Shown: positions 16,341 to 25,954, counted from the stretch's first letter. The stretch is DNA of 64,000 nt from Paraburkholderia bryophila (GCF_013409255.1 NZ_JACCAS010000002.1:3338001-3402000); one strand, 5' to 3'. Notes: a model not told the origin generated them from the sequence alone. Made by a program: numbers and translations.

Positions 16341-16840
16341 GTCTTTATCCTCGGAATGGCCTCTCACATGAACCAGCGAATTATTGAAGTGAGTAGGCGT
16401 CTTCAATATGCAACTGGAAGGCGTTGCCCCGTTAAGCGTGGCGCCAAAAAATCCATAATAAATAAAAAGGACCTTCGTGGCTCGCTAATAATGGACTGCT
16501 GCATTTTCCAAGTAAACAAAATTATGAGTAAAATATGGTATCGGCATAAAAATGTGAAATTAAATTATTCAACCCGATTATTCTATGCCTGATAGATTGA
16601 TAATCTCGTGCCAACTCGCCCGGTTCAACTGGAGTCCACTATTTCCGATCTGATGAACTCACTTTGTCACAGGCTTGTCACTGACATCGTGAATCAATTA
16701 GCCGAAGTCAAAGGTGCTGGAAAATATCGCCAGGAGTTGGTGAAGATCGATTGCCAGATCTAGCAACTGGATTGGCGTCTCGCGGATCTGCCGGCCGACG
16801 ATGGCGCGGCGACAACCGTCGCGGGGATGCCGACCAAGCG
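16341..16840. other. AT-rich non-coding stretch
   Basis: About 500 bases, noticeably richer in A+T than the genome average between 16440 and 16600 (for example AATAAATAAAAAGG). No gene with a convincing ribosome site or codon use was seen. It should contain the promoter for the beta-rich protein. Confidence 0.5.
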
Positions 16841-17050
16841 TCAGACAAACACATTGATAATCCCGCCAATCAAACCCACCACAGGCGCAACCGCTGCAAC
16901 CGCCGCTGCAACATGGACCACGTCGCCGGCGATACGGTCCACTGTTTGAACGAAATTCGAATTTGACGACGGCGCCCGCTGGTTCGACGACGACGTCGTC
17001 CATTGATTTGATGCTGCGACTGCGGAGCTTGCAAGGGAACCGATATTCAC
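16841..17050 (-). CDS. Possible 69-residue small protein with hydrophobic Ala/Val/Gly C-terminus
   Basis: Read from GTG 17050, which has an excellent ribosome site (TGGAGGTGTGC), the frame gives MNIGSLASSAVAASNQWTTS, a Ser/Asn-rich middle, then a hydrophobic tail VVHVAAAVAAVAPVVGLIGG ending INVFV. A TTG seven codons upstream is an alternative start. The tail could be a membrane anchor or a bacteriocin-like helix. The family is unknown to me, and the call rests on the ribosome site and the orderly composition only. Confidence 0.4.
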   Translation of the reverse strand: MNIGSLASSAVAASNQWTTSSSNQRAPSSNSNFVQTVDRIAGDVVHVAAAVAAVAPVVGLIGGIINVFV

Positions 17051-17652
17051 GCACACCTCCAGTGAGATCAAACAAGGGAGAACATGTTGGCAGCCTGCAT
17101 GACGACATTCAGTGCTTACCGACCCGTAACACCCGTTACTTCAAATAAGCGTGGCTTGCCGGCCTCGCCACCCTCGCCGGCCCGTCCAGGTTTGACATCA
17201 CTGCGACCCAGCACTCGAATCGCAGCCCATGCAGCCCTGATTCATCAGACGCTGGAATCATATGAAACATTTTCCTTTCCGGCAAGTAAGCGGTTGTGAG
17301 AGATTTGGTAAGGAAATGGAAGTACTTTTGATAGAAGTACGGTAGCGCGCGTTGAGGTTTTCTCCACGTCACCGCCATCATTACGGATTCCAGATTATTC
17401 GGTTTCATCTACCTTCTCTCGCTATTCACACCGCTGAACAAAACACTTCACCAACGCAAAGCCCCCTCTTCTACCCTCGCCGCGCCCCACCGCCATCTGA
17501 ACGACCCTCGCGAGCGTCACGATACCGTCACGAAATCAACGCCACACTGCGGCTCTCAACTGCGGCCGCTTCAACTCACCTCATGTTCCACACAACGCTG
17601 GTTAAACGCGAATCACCGCTGCAACAGTAATCATCTGACCAGGAGCTTACGT
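17051..17652. other. Non-coding stretch upstream of the MFS gene
   Basis: About 600 bases without a supported gene on either strand. Open frames here have arginine/serine-rich translations with no ribosome site. The last part should hold the promoter of the MFS transporter, whose ribosome site CCAGGAGC is at 17639-17646. Confidence 0.5.
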
Positions 17653-19140
17653 ATGCACGACATGGCGGCTACGGACGACTTGCAAAAAGCAACAGTCAAG
17701 TCGGTTCAGGAGTACATCGACGAGCGGCCGATGTGGGCAGACGGAACACGCCTTCCTTCGAGCCCGATGACAAAAATGCAGTGGCGCATCTGGTCACTCG
17801 CCGCGGCTGGAAAGTTCTTTGAAGGCTTCGTCGTGTTTATGACCGGTGTGGCGTTGCCGCTGATCTCACGCGAGTTCGGCATTGGCGCGGCACAGAACGG
17901 CTTTATCAGTGCGGCGAGCTTGTGCGGCATTCTGGTTGGCGCGGTCGGACTGGGTGGCATGTCCGATCACTTCGGACGCAAACGCATGTTCATCGTCGAG
18001 ATGATCATCTTCGTCGCGTTTCTCGTGCTGCTGGTGTTCTGCACCAATTTCGTTTCGCTGGTGGTGTGTCTGTTCGGTCTGGGCGTGGCGCTCGGTTGCG
18101 ACTATCCGACCGCCCACATGATCATCTCCGAAAGCATTCCGAGCACGAGTCGCGGCAAGCTGGTGCTGGCCGCGTTTGCCTTTCAGGCCGTCGGCGCGCT
18201 GGCGGGAACGGGCGTGGGCTTTCTGGTGCTGTCGATGGTGCCGACGCTCGACGCGTGGCGCTGGATGTACGGCACGGCGATTTTCCCAGCATTGCTGGTG
18301 ACGATCGGGCGCTTCTACATCACCGAGAGTCCCAACTGGCTGCACATACGCGGCGCGACCGATCGTGCGGAACTGGCCGCTCGCCGGCTGCTGGTTCGTT
18401 CCCCGCAGTATCCCGCCGAGATCGTCCTCGCGCGCGAATTCGTCGTGGTCGGCAAAGGCGAGCACGACAAAGGCAGCTTCCTCGCGCTGTTCGAACGGAA
18501 GAACCTGCGCGCGACGATCTTCGCTTCCGCGCCCTGGTTCCTGCAGGATCTGGGCACCTACGGCATCGGCATCTTCACGCCGACCATTCTCGCCACGGCG
18601 TTCGGCGCCAAGCCCGATCACGTGCGCAGCATCGCCGATCTGATCCTTAACGATATCCTCGCCGCAAAGGGCGCCGCGCTGATTACGGCCTTGCTGATCA
18701 TCGGCATCATGTTCGCGGTTGCGCTGGCGGACAAGTTCGGGCGGATCTGGCTTCAGGTCGTCGGCTTCGTCGGCTGCGCGGTCGGCCTGCTGATCGCGTC
18801 GTTCTCCGACAGCTTCGACGGTACGGCGAAAACCGCGATGATTTTCGCGGGCTTCATGCTCTTCAATTTCATGACCAATCTCGGACCGAACGCGCAAACC
18901 TATCTACTCGCGGGCGAAGTCTTCCCCACCGCGATCCGCGGAACGGGTGCGGGCTTCGCAGCGGCGGTCGGCAAGATCGGCGCGGTCGCCACGGCGTTTC
19001 TGTTTCCGATCCTGCTCAACAGCATCGGCACGGGTCCGCTCCTTTACATCCTGGTGGGTACGTCGCTCGTCGGCGCCGTGGTCACGTGGCTGTTCCGTAT
19101 CGAAACGAATGGGGTGAACCTCGATCAGATCGGCCGCTAA
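17653..19140 (+). CDS. MFS transporter, sugar-porter-like
   Basis: A 495-residue, 12-transmembrane major facilitator. The loop 2-3 motif GLGGMSDHFGRKRMFIVEM is at about residues 97-115, and the second-half equivalent (VALADKFGRIWLQV) near residue 357. The middle part SPNWLHIRGATDRAELAARR resembles the sugar/metabolite:proton symporter branch. A cytosolic N-terminus of about 45 residues precedes the first helix. The next gene encodes a PstS-like phosphate-binding protein 67 bases downstream, so a phosphate or phosphate-ester substrate is conceivable, but MFS carriers do not normally use binding proteins. ATG 17653 is well spaced from AGGAGC; ATG 17662 is possible. Confidence 0.88.
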   Translation: MHDMAATDDLQKATVKSVQEYIDERPMWADGTRLPSSPMTKMQWRIWSLAAAGKFFEGFVVFMTGVALPLISREFGIGAAQNGFISAASLCGILVGAVGLGGMSDHFGRKRMFIVEMIIFVAFLVLLVFCTNFVSLVVCLFGLGVALGCDYPTAHMIISESIPSTSRGKLVLAAFAFQAVGALAGTGVGFLVLSMVPTLDAWRWMYGTAIFPALLVTIGRFYITESPNWLHIRGATDRAELAARRLLVRSPQYPAEIVLAREFVVVGKGEHDKGSFLALFERKNLRATIFASAPWFLQDLGTYGIGIFTPTILATAFGAKPDHVRSIADLILNDILAAKGAALITALLIIGIMFAVALADKFGRIWLQVVGFVGCAVGLLIASFSDSFDGTAKTAMIFAGFMLFNFMTNLGPNAQTYLLAGEVFPTAIRGTGAGFAAAVGKIGAVATAFLFPILLNSIGTGPLLYILVGTSLVGAVVTWLFRIETNGVNLDQIGR

Positions 19141-19207
19141 TCGTACGCGGTCGTCTAACGGCACGCGATTGATGCAATGTTTTCCCAACAAGGCGACGGA
19201 GACTCGC

Positions 19208-20299
19208 ATGGCTCACCCGCGTAACAGGCAGGGATTCTGGTTAAAGTGGCGCAACTTCGCAGGATGGACGTTCGGCGCAGCGACCCTCACCGTGCTGGTC
19301 AGTACCCCTGGTCTGGCACAGGAGATGACCCTCAACGAAACCGGCTCGACGCTGCTGTATCCGCTTCTTACGACTTGGGTCGCGCAATACGCCAAGTCGC
19401 ATCCCGGCGTTCAGATCAATATCGGCGCCACGGGTTCCGAGGCGGGTGTCCAACAGGTGATCGCGGGCAAGGTGAATATCGGCGCCTCGGACGCCTACAT
19501 GTCGGACGCGGAGATCAAACACAATCCGCGGATCATCAATGTGCCGCTGGCTATCGCTGCCCAGTCGATCAACTACAACGTGCCGGGGCTCAATGCGATC
19601 CATCTGAAGCTGGACGGCCCGACGCTTGCCGGCATTTATTCGGGTACCGTGCGTTCGTGGGACGCGCCGCCAATCGCAGCGCTCAACCCCGGTGTGTCAC
19701 TGCCTCATCACGCGATCGTGCCGATCCGTCGCGCGGAAGGTTCGGGCGACACTTTCGTGTTGACGCAATTCCTGACGTTCTCAACGCCTTCGTGGGAGAG
19801 CGATCACGGTTATGGCACAACGATCTCATGGCCCAGCGTGCCTACGGGCATAACGGCCACGGGCAATGCGGGTATGGTGAAGTCGATCCAGTCGACTGAC
19901 TACTCGCTTGGCTATGTCGGCGGGAGCTATAGCGATAGCATCGCCCAGGCGAAAATCGGCACGGCGGCGCTGAAGAATGGCGCGGGCGAATTCGTCTTGC
20001 CGACCCGCGATACGATCATGGCCGGCGCTGCTTCGCTCGGTGCGCGCACGCCGTCCGACGAGCGCCTGACGCTGGTATTCGCGCCCGCTAGCGGCGCTTA
20101 TCCGCTCGTGAACTACGAGTACGCCGTCGTCTCCACCCAGCAATCCAACCCGGCAACCGCCGCCGCGATTCGTCGCTTTCTGCTCTGGACGATCCTGCCG
20201 TCCGAGGGCAACGAGGCGTGGCTGACCGGCGCGCACTTTATTCCGTTGCCGCCGCACACGTGGGAATTGAGTCAGGCGCAGATCCAGTCGATCAAATGA
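19208..20299 (+). CDS. PstS-like phosphate-binding periplasmic protein
   Basis: A 363-residue binding protein of the PstS family. A signal peptide runs to about residue 38 (FGAATLTVLVSTPGLAQEM). Mature motifs include ETGSTLLYPLLTTWVAQYAK, INIGATGSEAGVQQV and NIGASDAYMS, which hold the Ser/Thr/Asp residues for phosphate coordination, and RRAEGSGDTFVLTQFL for the second lobe. No pstC, pstA or pstB follows, so it is an orphan binding protein or works with components elsewhere. ATG 19208 has GGCGACGGAGAC upstream; an earlier ATG at 19169 would put a non-signal stretch in front of the signal peptide. Confidence 0.88.
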   Translation: MAHPRNRQGFWLKWRNFAGWTFGAATLTVLVSTPGLAQEMTLNETGSTLLYPLLTTWVAQYAKSHPGVQINIGATGSEAGVQQVIAGKVNIGASDAYMSDAEIKHNPRIINVPLAIAAQSINYNVPGLNAIHLKLDGPTLAGIYSGTVRSWDAPPIAALNPGVSLPHHAIVPIRRAEGSGDTFVLTQFLTFSTPSWESDHGYGTTISWPSVPTGITATGNAGMVKSIQSTDYSLGYVGGSYSDSIAQAKIGTAALKNGAGEFVLPTRDTIMAGAASLGARTPSDERLTLVFAPASGAYPLVNYEYAVVSTQQSNPATAAAIRRFLLWTILPSEGNEAWLTGAHFIPLPPHTWELSQAQIQSIK

Positions 20300-20304
20300 A
20301 AAAA

Positions 20305-20344
20305 GCCCTGCGCGACGCGCCGGATTGACACACCGGCGCGTCGC
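20305..20344 (-). terminator. Intrinsic terminator of the AIM24 operon
   Basis: GCGACGCGCCGG (20312-20323) and CCGGCGCGTCGC (20333-20344) form a perfect 12-base stem with a 9-base loop. On the minus strand it is followed by GCAGGGC and six T. It serves the minus-strand operon and may also stop the convergent PstS-like transcript. Confidence 0.75.
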
Positions 20345-20376
20345 TAGTGCAGCGCTAATGTGCCACTACGCGAGGC

Positions 20377-21078
20377 CTATCGATCCGACGTCGAGTTGTT
20401 GAGGTACATGGATTGAATCCCCACGCGCCCCGGGCCCGTGAACCGGTTCACGATGAAATTGACGCCTGCGCCAAAGAGGCCACTGGTTAATCTGTCGACC
20501 ACCGTATCCATCTTGACCTGCGGATCCTTGTAAAGCCATCCGCCGGGTTCGACGTCGATGGTCTCGCCGGCCGCCAGCACCTTCTCGAACACATTGCCAT
20601 AGCCATGGAGCCAAAGAACCCCTTCGCCGCCGTGTCCGTGGAACTTGTCGATAAAGAAACCGGTTTGGCCGAACAGCATGTTGGTGATGCCGCGAATCCG
20701 TTCGAACGTGTATTCCACGTTGCCGGTCGCGGCCAGAAACTGATGCTCGCGCACATGCAATTCCTCACCCGCGCGCAGATGGATCGGCACGATGTGACCG
20801 GCGCCGTCGCGACTGAACGCGATGATGCCATCGCCGCTCGCCTCCGTAATGAACACCTGCATGCCGGCGAGCATCCGCTTCACAGCGCCTTTGACGGGCC
20901 GGATGCCAATGCGCACATTCGAGTTCTTCCACAACAGAATGTGATGCTCGAAGTAGACCGGCTGCCGGGATACGTCGACCGAGAGCACCGGCACCAGCTC
21001 GCCGCCAATGTGATAGGTGACGCCGCCGAACGTTTCGTCCGCCGCGGCCGTCGGCAGAAGCCGGGGCAATTGATTCAT
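20377..21078 (-). CDS. AIM24 family protein
   Basis: A 233-residue protein of the AIM24/TIGR00266 family, whose bacterial members have a double-stranded beta-helix-like fold and no established biochemical role. Characteristic features are the repeated Gly-rich beta segments GEELHVREHQFLAATGNVEY and GEGVLWLHGYGNVFEKVLAA and the C-terminal RFTGPGRVGIQSMYLNN. ATG 21078 has AAGGGAAACTC upstream. It follows a small membrane protein gene by 10 bases, so the two are probably co-transcribed and may work together at the membrane. Confidence 0.85.
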   Translation of the reverse strand: MNQLPRLLPTAAADETFGGVTYHIGGELVPVLSVDVSRQPVYFEHHILLWKNSNVRIGIRPVKGAVKRMLAGMQVFITEASGDGIIAFSRDGAGHIVPIHLRAGEELHVREHQFLAATGNVEYTFERIRGITNMLFGQTGFFIDKFHGHGGEGVLWLHGYGNVFEKVLAAGETIDVEPGGWLYKDPQVKMDTVVDRLTSGLFGAGVNFIVNRFTGPGRVGIQSMYLNNSTSDR

Positions 21079-21088
21079 GAGTTTCCCT

Positions 21089-21322
21089 TCACTCGTTAGC
21101 CGACACGAAAAGCATCGAAATATAAAGAATCGTCGACACCACGATAATCGCCACGCCGACCAGTACCTTCACGCGATTGAACTCCAGCCCGCCGTCGATC
21201 GCCACGGCAATGCCCACCACCGCCGACAACGTACCAATTGCCGCGAGCAGAACATGCACCTTGCTACGAATCAGCTTTCTGCGTTCGGGCGGGAATCGGT
21301 CTTTCAAAGAGTGATGTTCCAT
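21089..21322 (-). CDS. Small two-helix membrane protein
   Basis: A 77-residue protein with a charged N-terminus (MEHHSLKDRFPPERRKLIRS) and two transmembrane helices (HVLLAAIGTLSAVVGIAVAI and VLVGVAIIVVSTILYISMLF). The ribosome site GAAGGAGCTTCGA before ATG 21322 is strong. It is the first gene of a pair with the AIM24 protein. Function unknown. Confidence 0.7.
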   Translation of the reverse strand: MEHHSLKDRFPPERRKLIRSKVHVLLAAIGTLSAVVGIAVAIDGGLEFNRVKVLVGVAIIVVSTILYISMLFVSANE

Positions 21323-21386
21323 TCGAAGCTCCTTCGTGCGGAATGGTACGGGACCATACGGGACCGTGGCGCAGGCTCACCGCACA

Positions 21387-22787
21387 CTACTGCGTGGTGT
21401 TCACCGTCCAGCCATAGCCCAGTGCCTTATACAACGCCACAATCTGCGCAAGCTGCTGGTCCTGCAACTGCGACTGCTGCAACTGCGCCGCGAAAAGATT
21501 GCGTTCGGCGTCGAGTACTTCCAGATAGCTCGTATAGCCGCCCTCGTACAGATCATGGGCAAGCGACGTGTATTGAACCAGCGCCTCGACCTGCTGATTG
21601 GTCGCCTTCAACTGATCGCGCGTACTCGTCACGCCGACGAGCGCGTTCTCCACGTCCGCGAACGCCGACTGGATCGTCTGCTGATAGCTGAATAACGCTT
21701 CCTGCTGCTGCGCCTCGGCCGTGCGTACCGAGCCGGCAATTGCACCGCCGGTGAAAATCGGCTGCGATATCGCGCCCGCGAACGACCAGATGCGTGCGGG
21801 TCCGGTCCACAGTCCGGACAGCGCGGTGCTTGCCGCGCCGAACAGCCCCGTCAGCGATATCTCCGGAAAGTATTGCGCGCGCGCCGCGCCGATCGAGGCA
21901 TTCGCGGAGACCAACGCCTGCTCGGCCTGCAGCACATCCGGCCGCCGTTCGAGCAACGACGACGGCAGTCCCGCCGGAATCGCGGGCGCCGTTAATTGCG
22001 TGAGCGGCTTGCCGCGCGGAATCGGCCCCGGGTTGTCGCCGAGCAGCAGCGACAACGCGTTTTCCTGCTGCGCGATCTGTTGCTCGAACGCATACACCGA
22101 GGTCTGCGCCGATTGAAACTCCGACTTCGCCTGACTCACCTGGAGTTGCGAAACCACCCCACCGCCGAAACGCTCCTGAAACAGCGCGAGCGCGTCCGAG
22201 CGGCTGGACAGTGTCGATTTCGCGATCTCCAGCCGTTGATCGAGATCGCGCAACTGCAGATAAGCGGTCGCCACGCTAGCGATCAACGCAATACGTGTGG
22301 CCTGCTGCGCGGCCTGAGTGCCGAGATAGTCGGCACGCGCGGCTTCGGTCATGCGCCGCACCCGGCCGAACAGATCGATCTCCCACGACGCCATCACGTC
22401 GAGTTGCACCTGATTGCCGACAGCCGGCGGATAACCCGGCGCGGGCACGCCGCGGCTGCGGCCACCGGCCAGGTTCGCGCCGACTTGCGGGAACAGTCCG
22501 GCGCGCGTCGTCATCAAGCGGCCGTAAAACTCGTCGACGCGTGCGGCCGCGATCGAGAGATCCTTGTTCTGCGCCAGCGCCCGCTCGATCAGCGAGTCGA
22601 GCACGGGATCGTTGAACTGGCTCCACCATTGCAGCGCGGATGGGTCGACCACTTCGGCGTCCGGCGCGGCGTAACGGAACGACGCCGGCGTTGCCACCTC
22701 CGGCCGATGATAGTTGGGCCCAACCGTGCAGCCGGCCAGCCAGCACGCGCAGACCACCGGGGCGAGACGACGCAGCGAGGGTCTCAT
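21387..22787 (-). CDS. NodT-family outer membrane factor of an RND pump
   Basis: A 466-residue TolC-superfamily lipoprotein: the signal peptide ends in the lipobox LAGC followed by TVGPNYHRPEVATPASFRYA. The two efflux repeats are visible (SWEIDLFGRVRRMTEAARAD and FAGAISQPIFTGGAIAGSVR). ATG 22787 is two bases after the stop of the RND gene, so it is translationally coupled and forms the third gene of the operon. It provides the outer-membrane duct for the adaptor and the RND transporter encoded upstream. Confidence 0.93.
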   Translation of the reverse strand: MRPSLRRLAPVVCACWLAGCTVGPNYHRPEVATPASFRYAAPDAEVVDPSALQWWSQFNDPVLDSLIERALAQNKDLSIAAARVDEFYGRLMTTRAGLFPQVGANLAGGRSRGVPAPGYPPAVGNQVQLDVMASWEIDLFGRVRRMTEAARADYLGTQAAQQATRIALIASVATAYLQLRDLDQRLEIAKSTLSSRSDALALFQERFGGGVVSQLQVSQAKSEFQSAQTSVYAFEQQIAQQENALSLLLGDNPGPIPRGKPLTQLTAPAIPAGLPSSLLERRPDVLQAEQALVSANASIGAARAQYFPEISLTGLFGAASTALSGLWTGPARIWSFAGAISQPIFTGGAIAGSVRTAEAQQQEALFSYQQTIQSAFADVENALVGVTSTRDQLKATNQQVEALVQYTSLAHDLYEGGYTSYLEVLDAERNLFAAQLQQSQLQDQQLAQIVALYKALGYGWTVNTTQ

Positions 22788-22789
22788 GC

Positions 22790-25700
22790 TCAACCCTCCT
22801 TCGGCCCGGGCACAACGGGCGGCTCGGCGGCCGGCTCAGGTTTGCCCTTGCGTCGCGACGACAGCGTTTCGAAGCCCCAGAAGAACATCGGAATAAAGAA
22901 CAGGGCGATGACGGTCGCGCCGAGCATGCCGAAGATCACGCCGGTGCCGAGCGAGCGGCGGCTCGCGGCCGACGCGCCGCTCGCGATCGCCAGCGGCACG
23001 CAGCCGAGAATGAACGCGAGCGACGTCATGATGATCGGCCGCAAACGCAGTTTGGCGGCCTTCAACGCGGCGTCGTAAGGCGACAGGTTCTCTTTCTCGC
23101 GCATCTCGACGGCGAATTCGAAGATCAGAATCGCGTTCTTCGCCGCGAGCGCGATCAGCACGGTCAGACCGATCTGGAAGTACACGTCGTCTTCCATGCC
23201 GCGCAGCAGAATGCCGATCAGCGCGCCGAATAGCGCGAACGGCACCGCGAGTAGCACGCCGATCGGCAGCGACCACTTCTCGTATTGCGCCGCGAGAATC
23301 AGGAACACCATCAGCAACGCAAACGCGAACACCGCGGCGGCGGTCGAGCCGGCCTGTTTCTCCTCGTAGGCCTGGCCGCTCCACGCATAGCTGTAGCCCT
23401 CGCCCAACACTTCCTGCGCGGTCTGCTCCATCGCGGCGAGCGCGTCGCCCGAACTGTGCCCGGCCGCGGCGTCGCCGGTAATCTTGGCGGCCGGGAAATT
23501 GTTGAAACGCGTCACGATGTCCGAGCCCGGCACGAAACGGAACGTCGTGACCGCCTTGATCGGCACCATGTCGCCGCTGCGATTACGCACATAGAGTTGC
23601 TGGATGTCGTCGGGCTGCGTGCGGTATTGCGGCTCGGCTTGCACGATCACCTGGAAGAGCCGGCTGCTCTTCGGAAACTGACTCACATACGCCGAACCGA
23701 ACATGGTTTGCAACGCCGAGTAGATATCCTGCACCGGCACGCCGAGCGATTCCGCCCGCTCGCGGTCCACCTCGACCAGCAGTTGCCGCGAGTGCGTGTT
23801 GATAGTCGAGTTCACGCCGCGCAGCGCCGGGTTCTGGCGCGCCTTCGCAATGAACGCGCGCACGCGTTCTTCGAGGTCCTGGTAGCTGCCGTCGCCAGTG
23901 CTTTGCAGCCAGAACTCGAATCCGCCGGTCGTGCCGAGACCCGGAATAGACGGTGGATTCAACGGCACCACCACGCCGTCCTTGTAACCGGCAAAGGCCT
24001 TGTTCGCGTCGCGGATCAGGTCTTCCGCGGTGCCGTTGTCACCGCGGTCCTTGAAACCCTTCAACGTGATGAACAAGGTGCCCGCGTTCGACTTGTACTG
24101 CGAATCCACGAGACTGTAGCCGATTGGCGCCGCGACCGATTTGACCGCCGGCTGCTTGGCGAACCATTGCTCGGCACGCTGCGACAGATCGCCGGTGCGG
24201 TCGAGGCTGGCGGCGTCGGGCAGCACGACCGCGCCGAGCAGATAGCCCTGATCCTCAGTCGGCACGAACGACGAAGGAATGTGCTTGAAGAGCCCGCCGG
24301 TCGCGATGATCATCACGACGATCAGCAGGATCGACACCACGACACGGCGAATCGCGAGCTGCACCGCGCGGCCGTAGCCTTCGGTCATGCTCTCGAAACG
24401 CTCGTTGAACCAGAGGAAAAAGCGGTTCTTCTTTTTCGTTTCCGGTTTGAGCAGGATCGCGGCGAGCGCCGGCGACAAGGTCAACGCCACCACGCCCGAC
24501 AGTACGACCGATACCGCAATCGTCACCGCGAACTGCTTGTACAACTGCCCGGTAATGCCCGACAGAAACGCCACCGGAATGAACACCGCGAGCAGCACCA
24601 GCACGATTGCGATCACCGGTCCGGTGACTTCGTCCATGGCGTGTTTGGCGGCTTCTTTCGGCGGCAGACCGAACTCGGTCATGTTGCGCTCGACGTTTTC
24701 GATCACGACGATCGCGTCGTCCACCACGATGCCGATCGCGAGCACCATGCCGAACAGCGTCAGCATGTTGATCGAAAAACCGAACGCCATCATGCCGATG
24801 AAGGCGCCGAGAATCGACACCGGCACCGCGAGAATCGGCACGAGCGTCGCGCGAAAACTCTGCAGAAAAATGAACACCACCAGAATCACGAGAATCACCG
24901 CGTCGCGCAACGTATGCACGACCTCGCCGATCGACTCCTGCACGAACTCGGTCGTGTCGAGCGCGACCTCGTATTTGAGGCCGGGCGGAAAGCCCTTCTG
25001 CATCCGTTCGAGGGTCTGGCGCACCTCTTTCGCGACCTGCAGTGCGTTGGCGCCCGGTTGCTGGTACACGGCGATCAGCGTGGCGGTTTTGCCGTTATAG
25101 CGGCCACGCAGCGAATAATCTTTCGCGCCGAGCTCGGCGTGGCCGATGTCCTTGATGCGCACCGTCGATGCATCGCCCGAACCAGCGCGCAGAATGATGT
25201 TGTCGAAGTCGGCGGGTTCGGTCATCCGGCCTTTGGTGGCGACCGGGAAAGTCTGCTGCACGGGCCCGTTGGTCGGCGACTGGCCGAGGCGGCCGGCGGA
25301 AAACTGCTGGTTCTGGTTGCTGACGGCCTGCTGCACGTCGGCGACGGTGATGCCGAGCTTCGCCATCCGGTCAGGCTTGATCCAGATCCGCATGGCGTAG
25401 TCGGCCGAGCCGAAGATCGACGCCTGATTCGCGCCCGGAATCCGCTTCAACGCGTCGAGCACGTAGACGTTCGCGTAGTTCGCCACGTACGACTGGTCGT
25501 AGGTGTTGTCCGGCGAATAGATCGCGATCACCATCATGAACGCCGACGAGCGCTTCTGCACCGAGACCCCTTGCGCGGTCACCGAATCGGGCAGCGTCGG
25601 CAGCGCCAGATTCACGCGGTTCTGCACGTCCACCTGCGCGAGCGACGGGTCCGTGCCGGTCTTGAAGTACGCGGTGAGCGTCATGTTGCCGGTCGATGAA

Positions 25701-25951
25701 CTCGACGAGTTCATGTACATCATGTTGTCCGCGCCGTTGACCTGCTGCTCCAGCGGCGCGGCCACGTTCTGCGCGACGACTTCGGCGCTCGCGCCAGGAT
25801 AGGTCGCGCTGACGGTGATGGTCGGCGGCGCGATGTCGGGAAACTGCGCGATCGGCAAATTGAACATCGCGACCGTGCCGGCCACCACGAGGATGATCGA
25901 CACCACCGACGCAAAAATCGGCCGGTCAATAAAGAAATGGGCGAACTTCAT
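22790..25951 (-). CDS. RND multidrug efflux transporter, HAE1 family
   Basis: A 1053-residue inner-membrane proton-driven exporter, the usual length for AcrB/MexF-type proteins. It opens MKFAHFFIDRPIFASVVSII, and the paired proton-relay aspartates are in TM4 (GIVVDDAIVVIENVERNM). The porter and docking domains are complete (PTITVSATYPGASAEVVAQN; GSAYVSQFPKSSRLFQVIVQ). The closest subgroup by eye is MexF/OqxB/BpeF, whose substrates include chloramphenicol, trimethoprim and fluoroquinolones; that assignment is tentative. It starts three bases after the adaptor's stop. No regulator gene is adjacent, unlike most such operons. Confidence 0.95.
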   Translation of the reverse strand: MKFAHFFIDRPIFASVVSIILVVAGTVAMFNLPIAQFPDIAPPTITVSATYPGASAEVVAQNVAAPLEQQVNGADNMMYMNSSSSSTGNMTLTAYFKTGTDPSLAQVDVQNRVNLALPTLPDSVTAQGVSVQKRSSAFMMVIAIYSPDNTYDQSYVANYANVYVLDALKRIPGANQASIFGSADYAMRIWIKPDRMAKLGITVADVQQAVSNQNQQFSAGRLGQSPTNGPVQQTFPVATKGRMTEPADFDNIILRAGSGDASTVRIKDIGHAELGAKDYSLRGRYNGKTATLIAVYQQPGANALQVAKEVRQTLERMQKGFPPGLKYEVALDTTEFVQESIGEVVHTLRDAVILVILVVFIFLQSFRATLVPILAVPVSILGAFIGMMAFGFSINMLTLFGMVLAIGIVVDDAIVVIENVERNMTEFGLPPKEAAKHAMDEVTGPVIAIVLVLLAVFIPVAFLSGITGQLYKQFAVTIAVSVVLSGVVALTLSPALAAILLKPETKKKNRFFLWFNERFESMTEGYGRAVQLAIRRVVVSILLIVVMIIATGGLFKHIPSSFVPTEDQGYLLGAVVLPDAASLDRTGDLSQRAEQWFAKQPAVKSVAAPIGYSLVDSQYKSNAGTLFITLKGFKDRGDNGTAEDLIRDANKAFAGYKDGVVVPLNPPSIPGLGTTGGFEFWLQSTGDGSYQDLEERVRAFIAKARQNPALRGVNSTINTHSRQLLVEVDRERAESLGVPVQDIYSALQTMFGSAYVSQFPKSSRLFQVIVQAEPQYRTQPDDIQQLYVRNRSGDMVPIKAVTTFRFVPGSDIVTRFNNFPAAKITGDAAAGHSSGDALAAMEQTAQEVLGEGYSYAWSGQAYEEKQAGSTAAAVFAFALLMVFLILAAQYEKWSLPIGVLLAVPFALFGALIGILLRGMEDDVYFQIGLTVLIALAAKNAILIFEFAVEMREKENLSPYDAALKAAKLRLRPIIMTSLAFILGCVPLAIASGASAASRRSLGTGVIFGMLGATVIALFFIPMFFWGFETLSSRRKGKPEPAAEPPVVPGPKEG

Positions 25952-25954
25952 CGC

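Noticed and set aside
16698..17108. A 136-codon minus-strand frame overlapping the possible 69-residue protein
   Set aside because: It is in a different frame, Arg/Cys-rich and without a ribosome site; the shorter frame has a far better start and composition.
23285..25699. An 804-codon plus-strand open frame opposite the RND transporter gene
   Set aside because: It is the mirror frame of a GC-rich gene: the translation is dominated by His, Arg and Glu, with no domain, and the minus strand encodes a complete RND protein.
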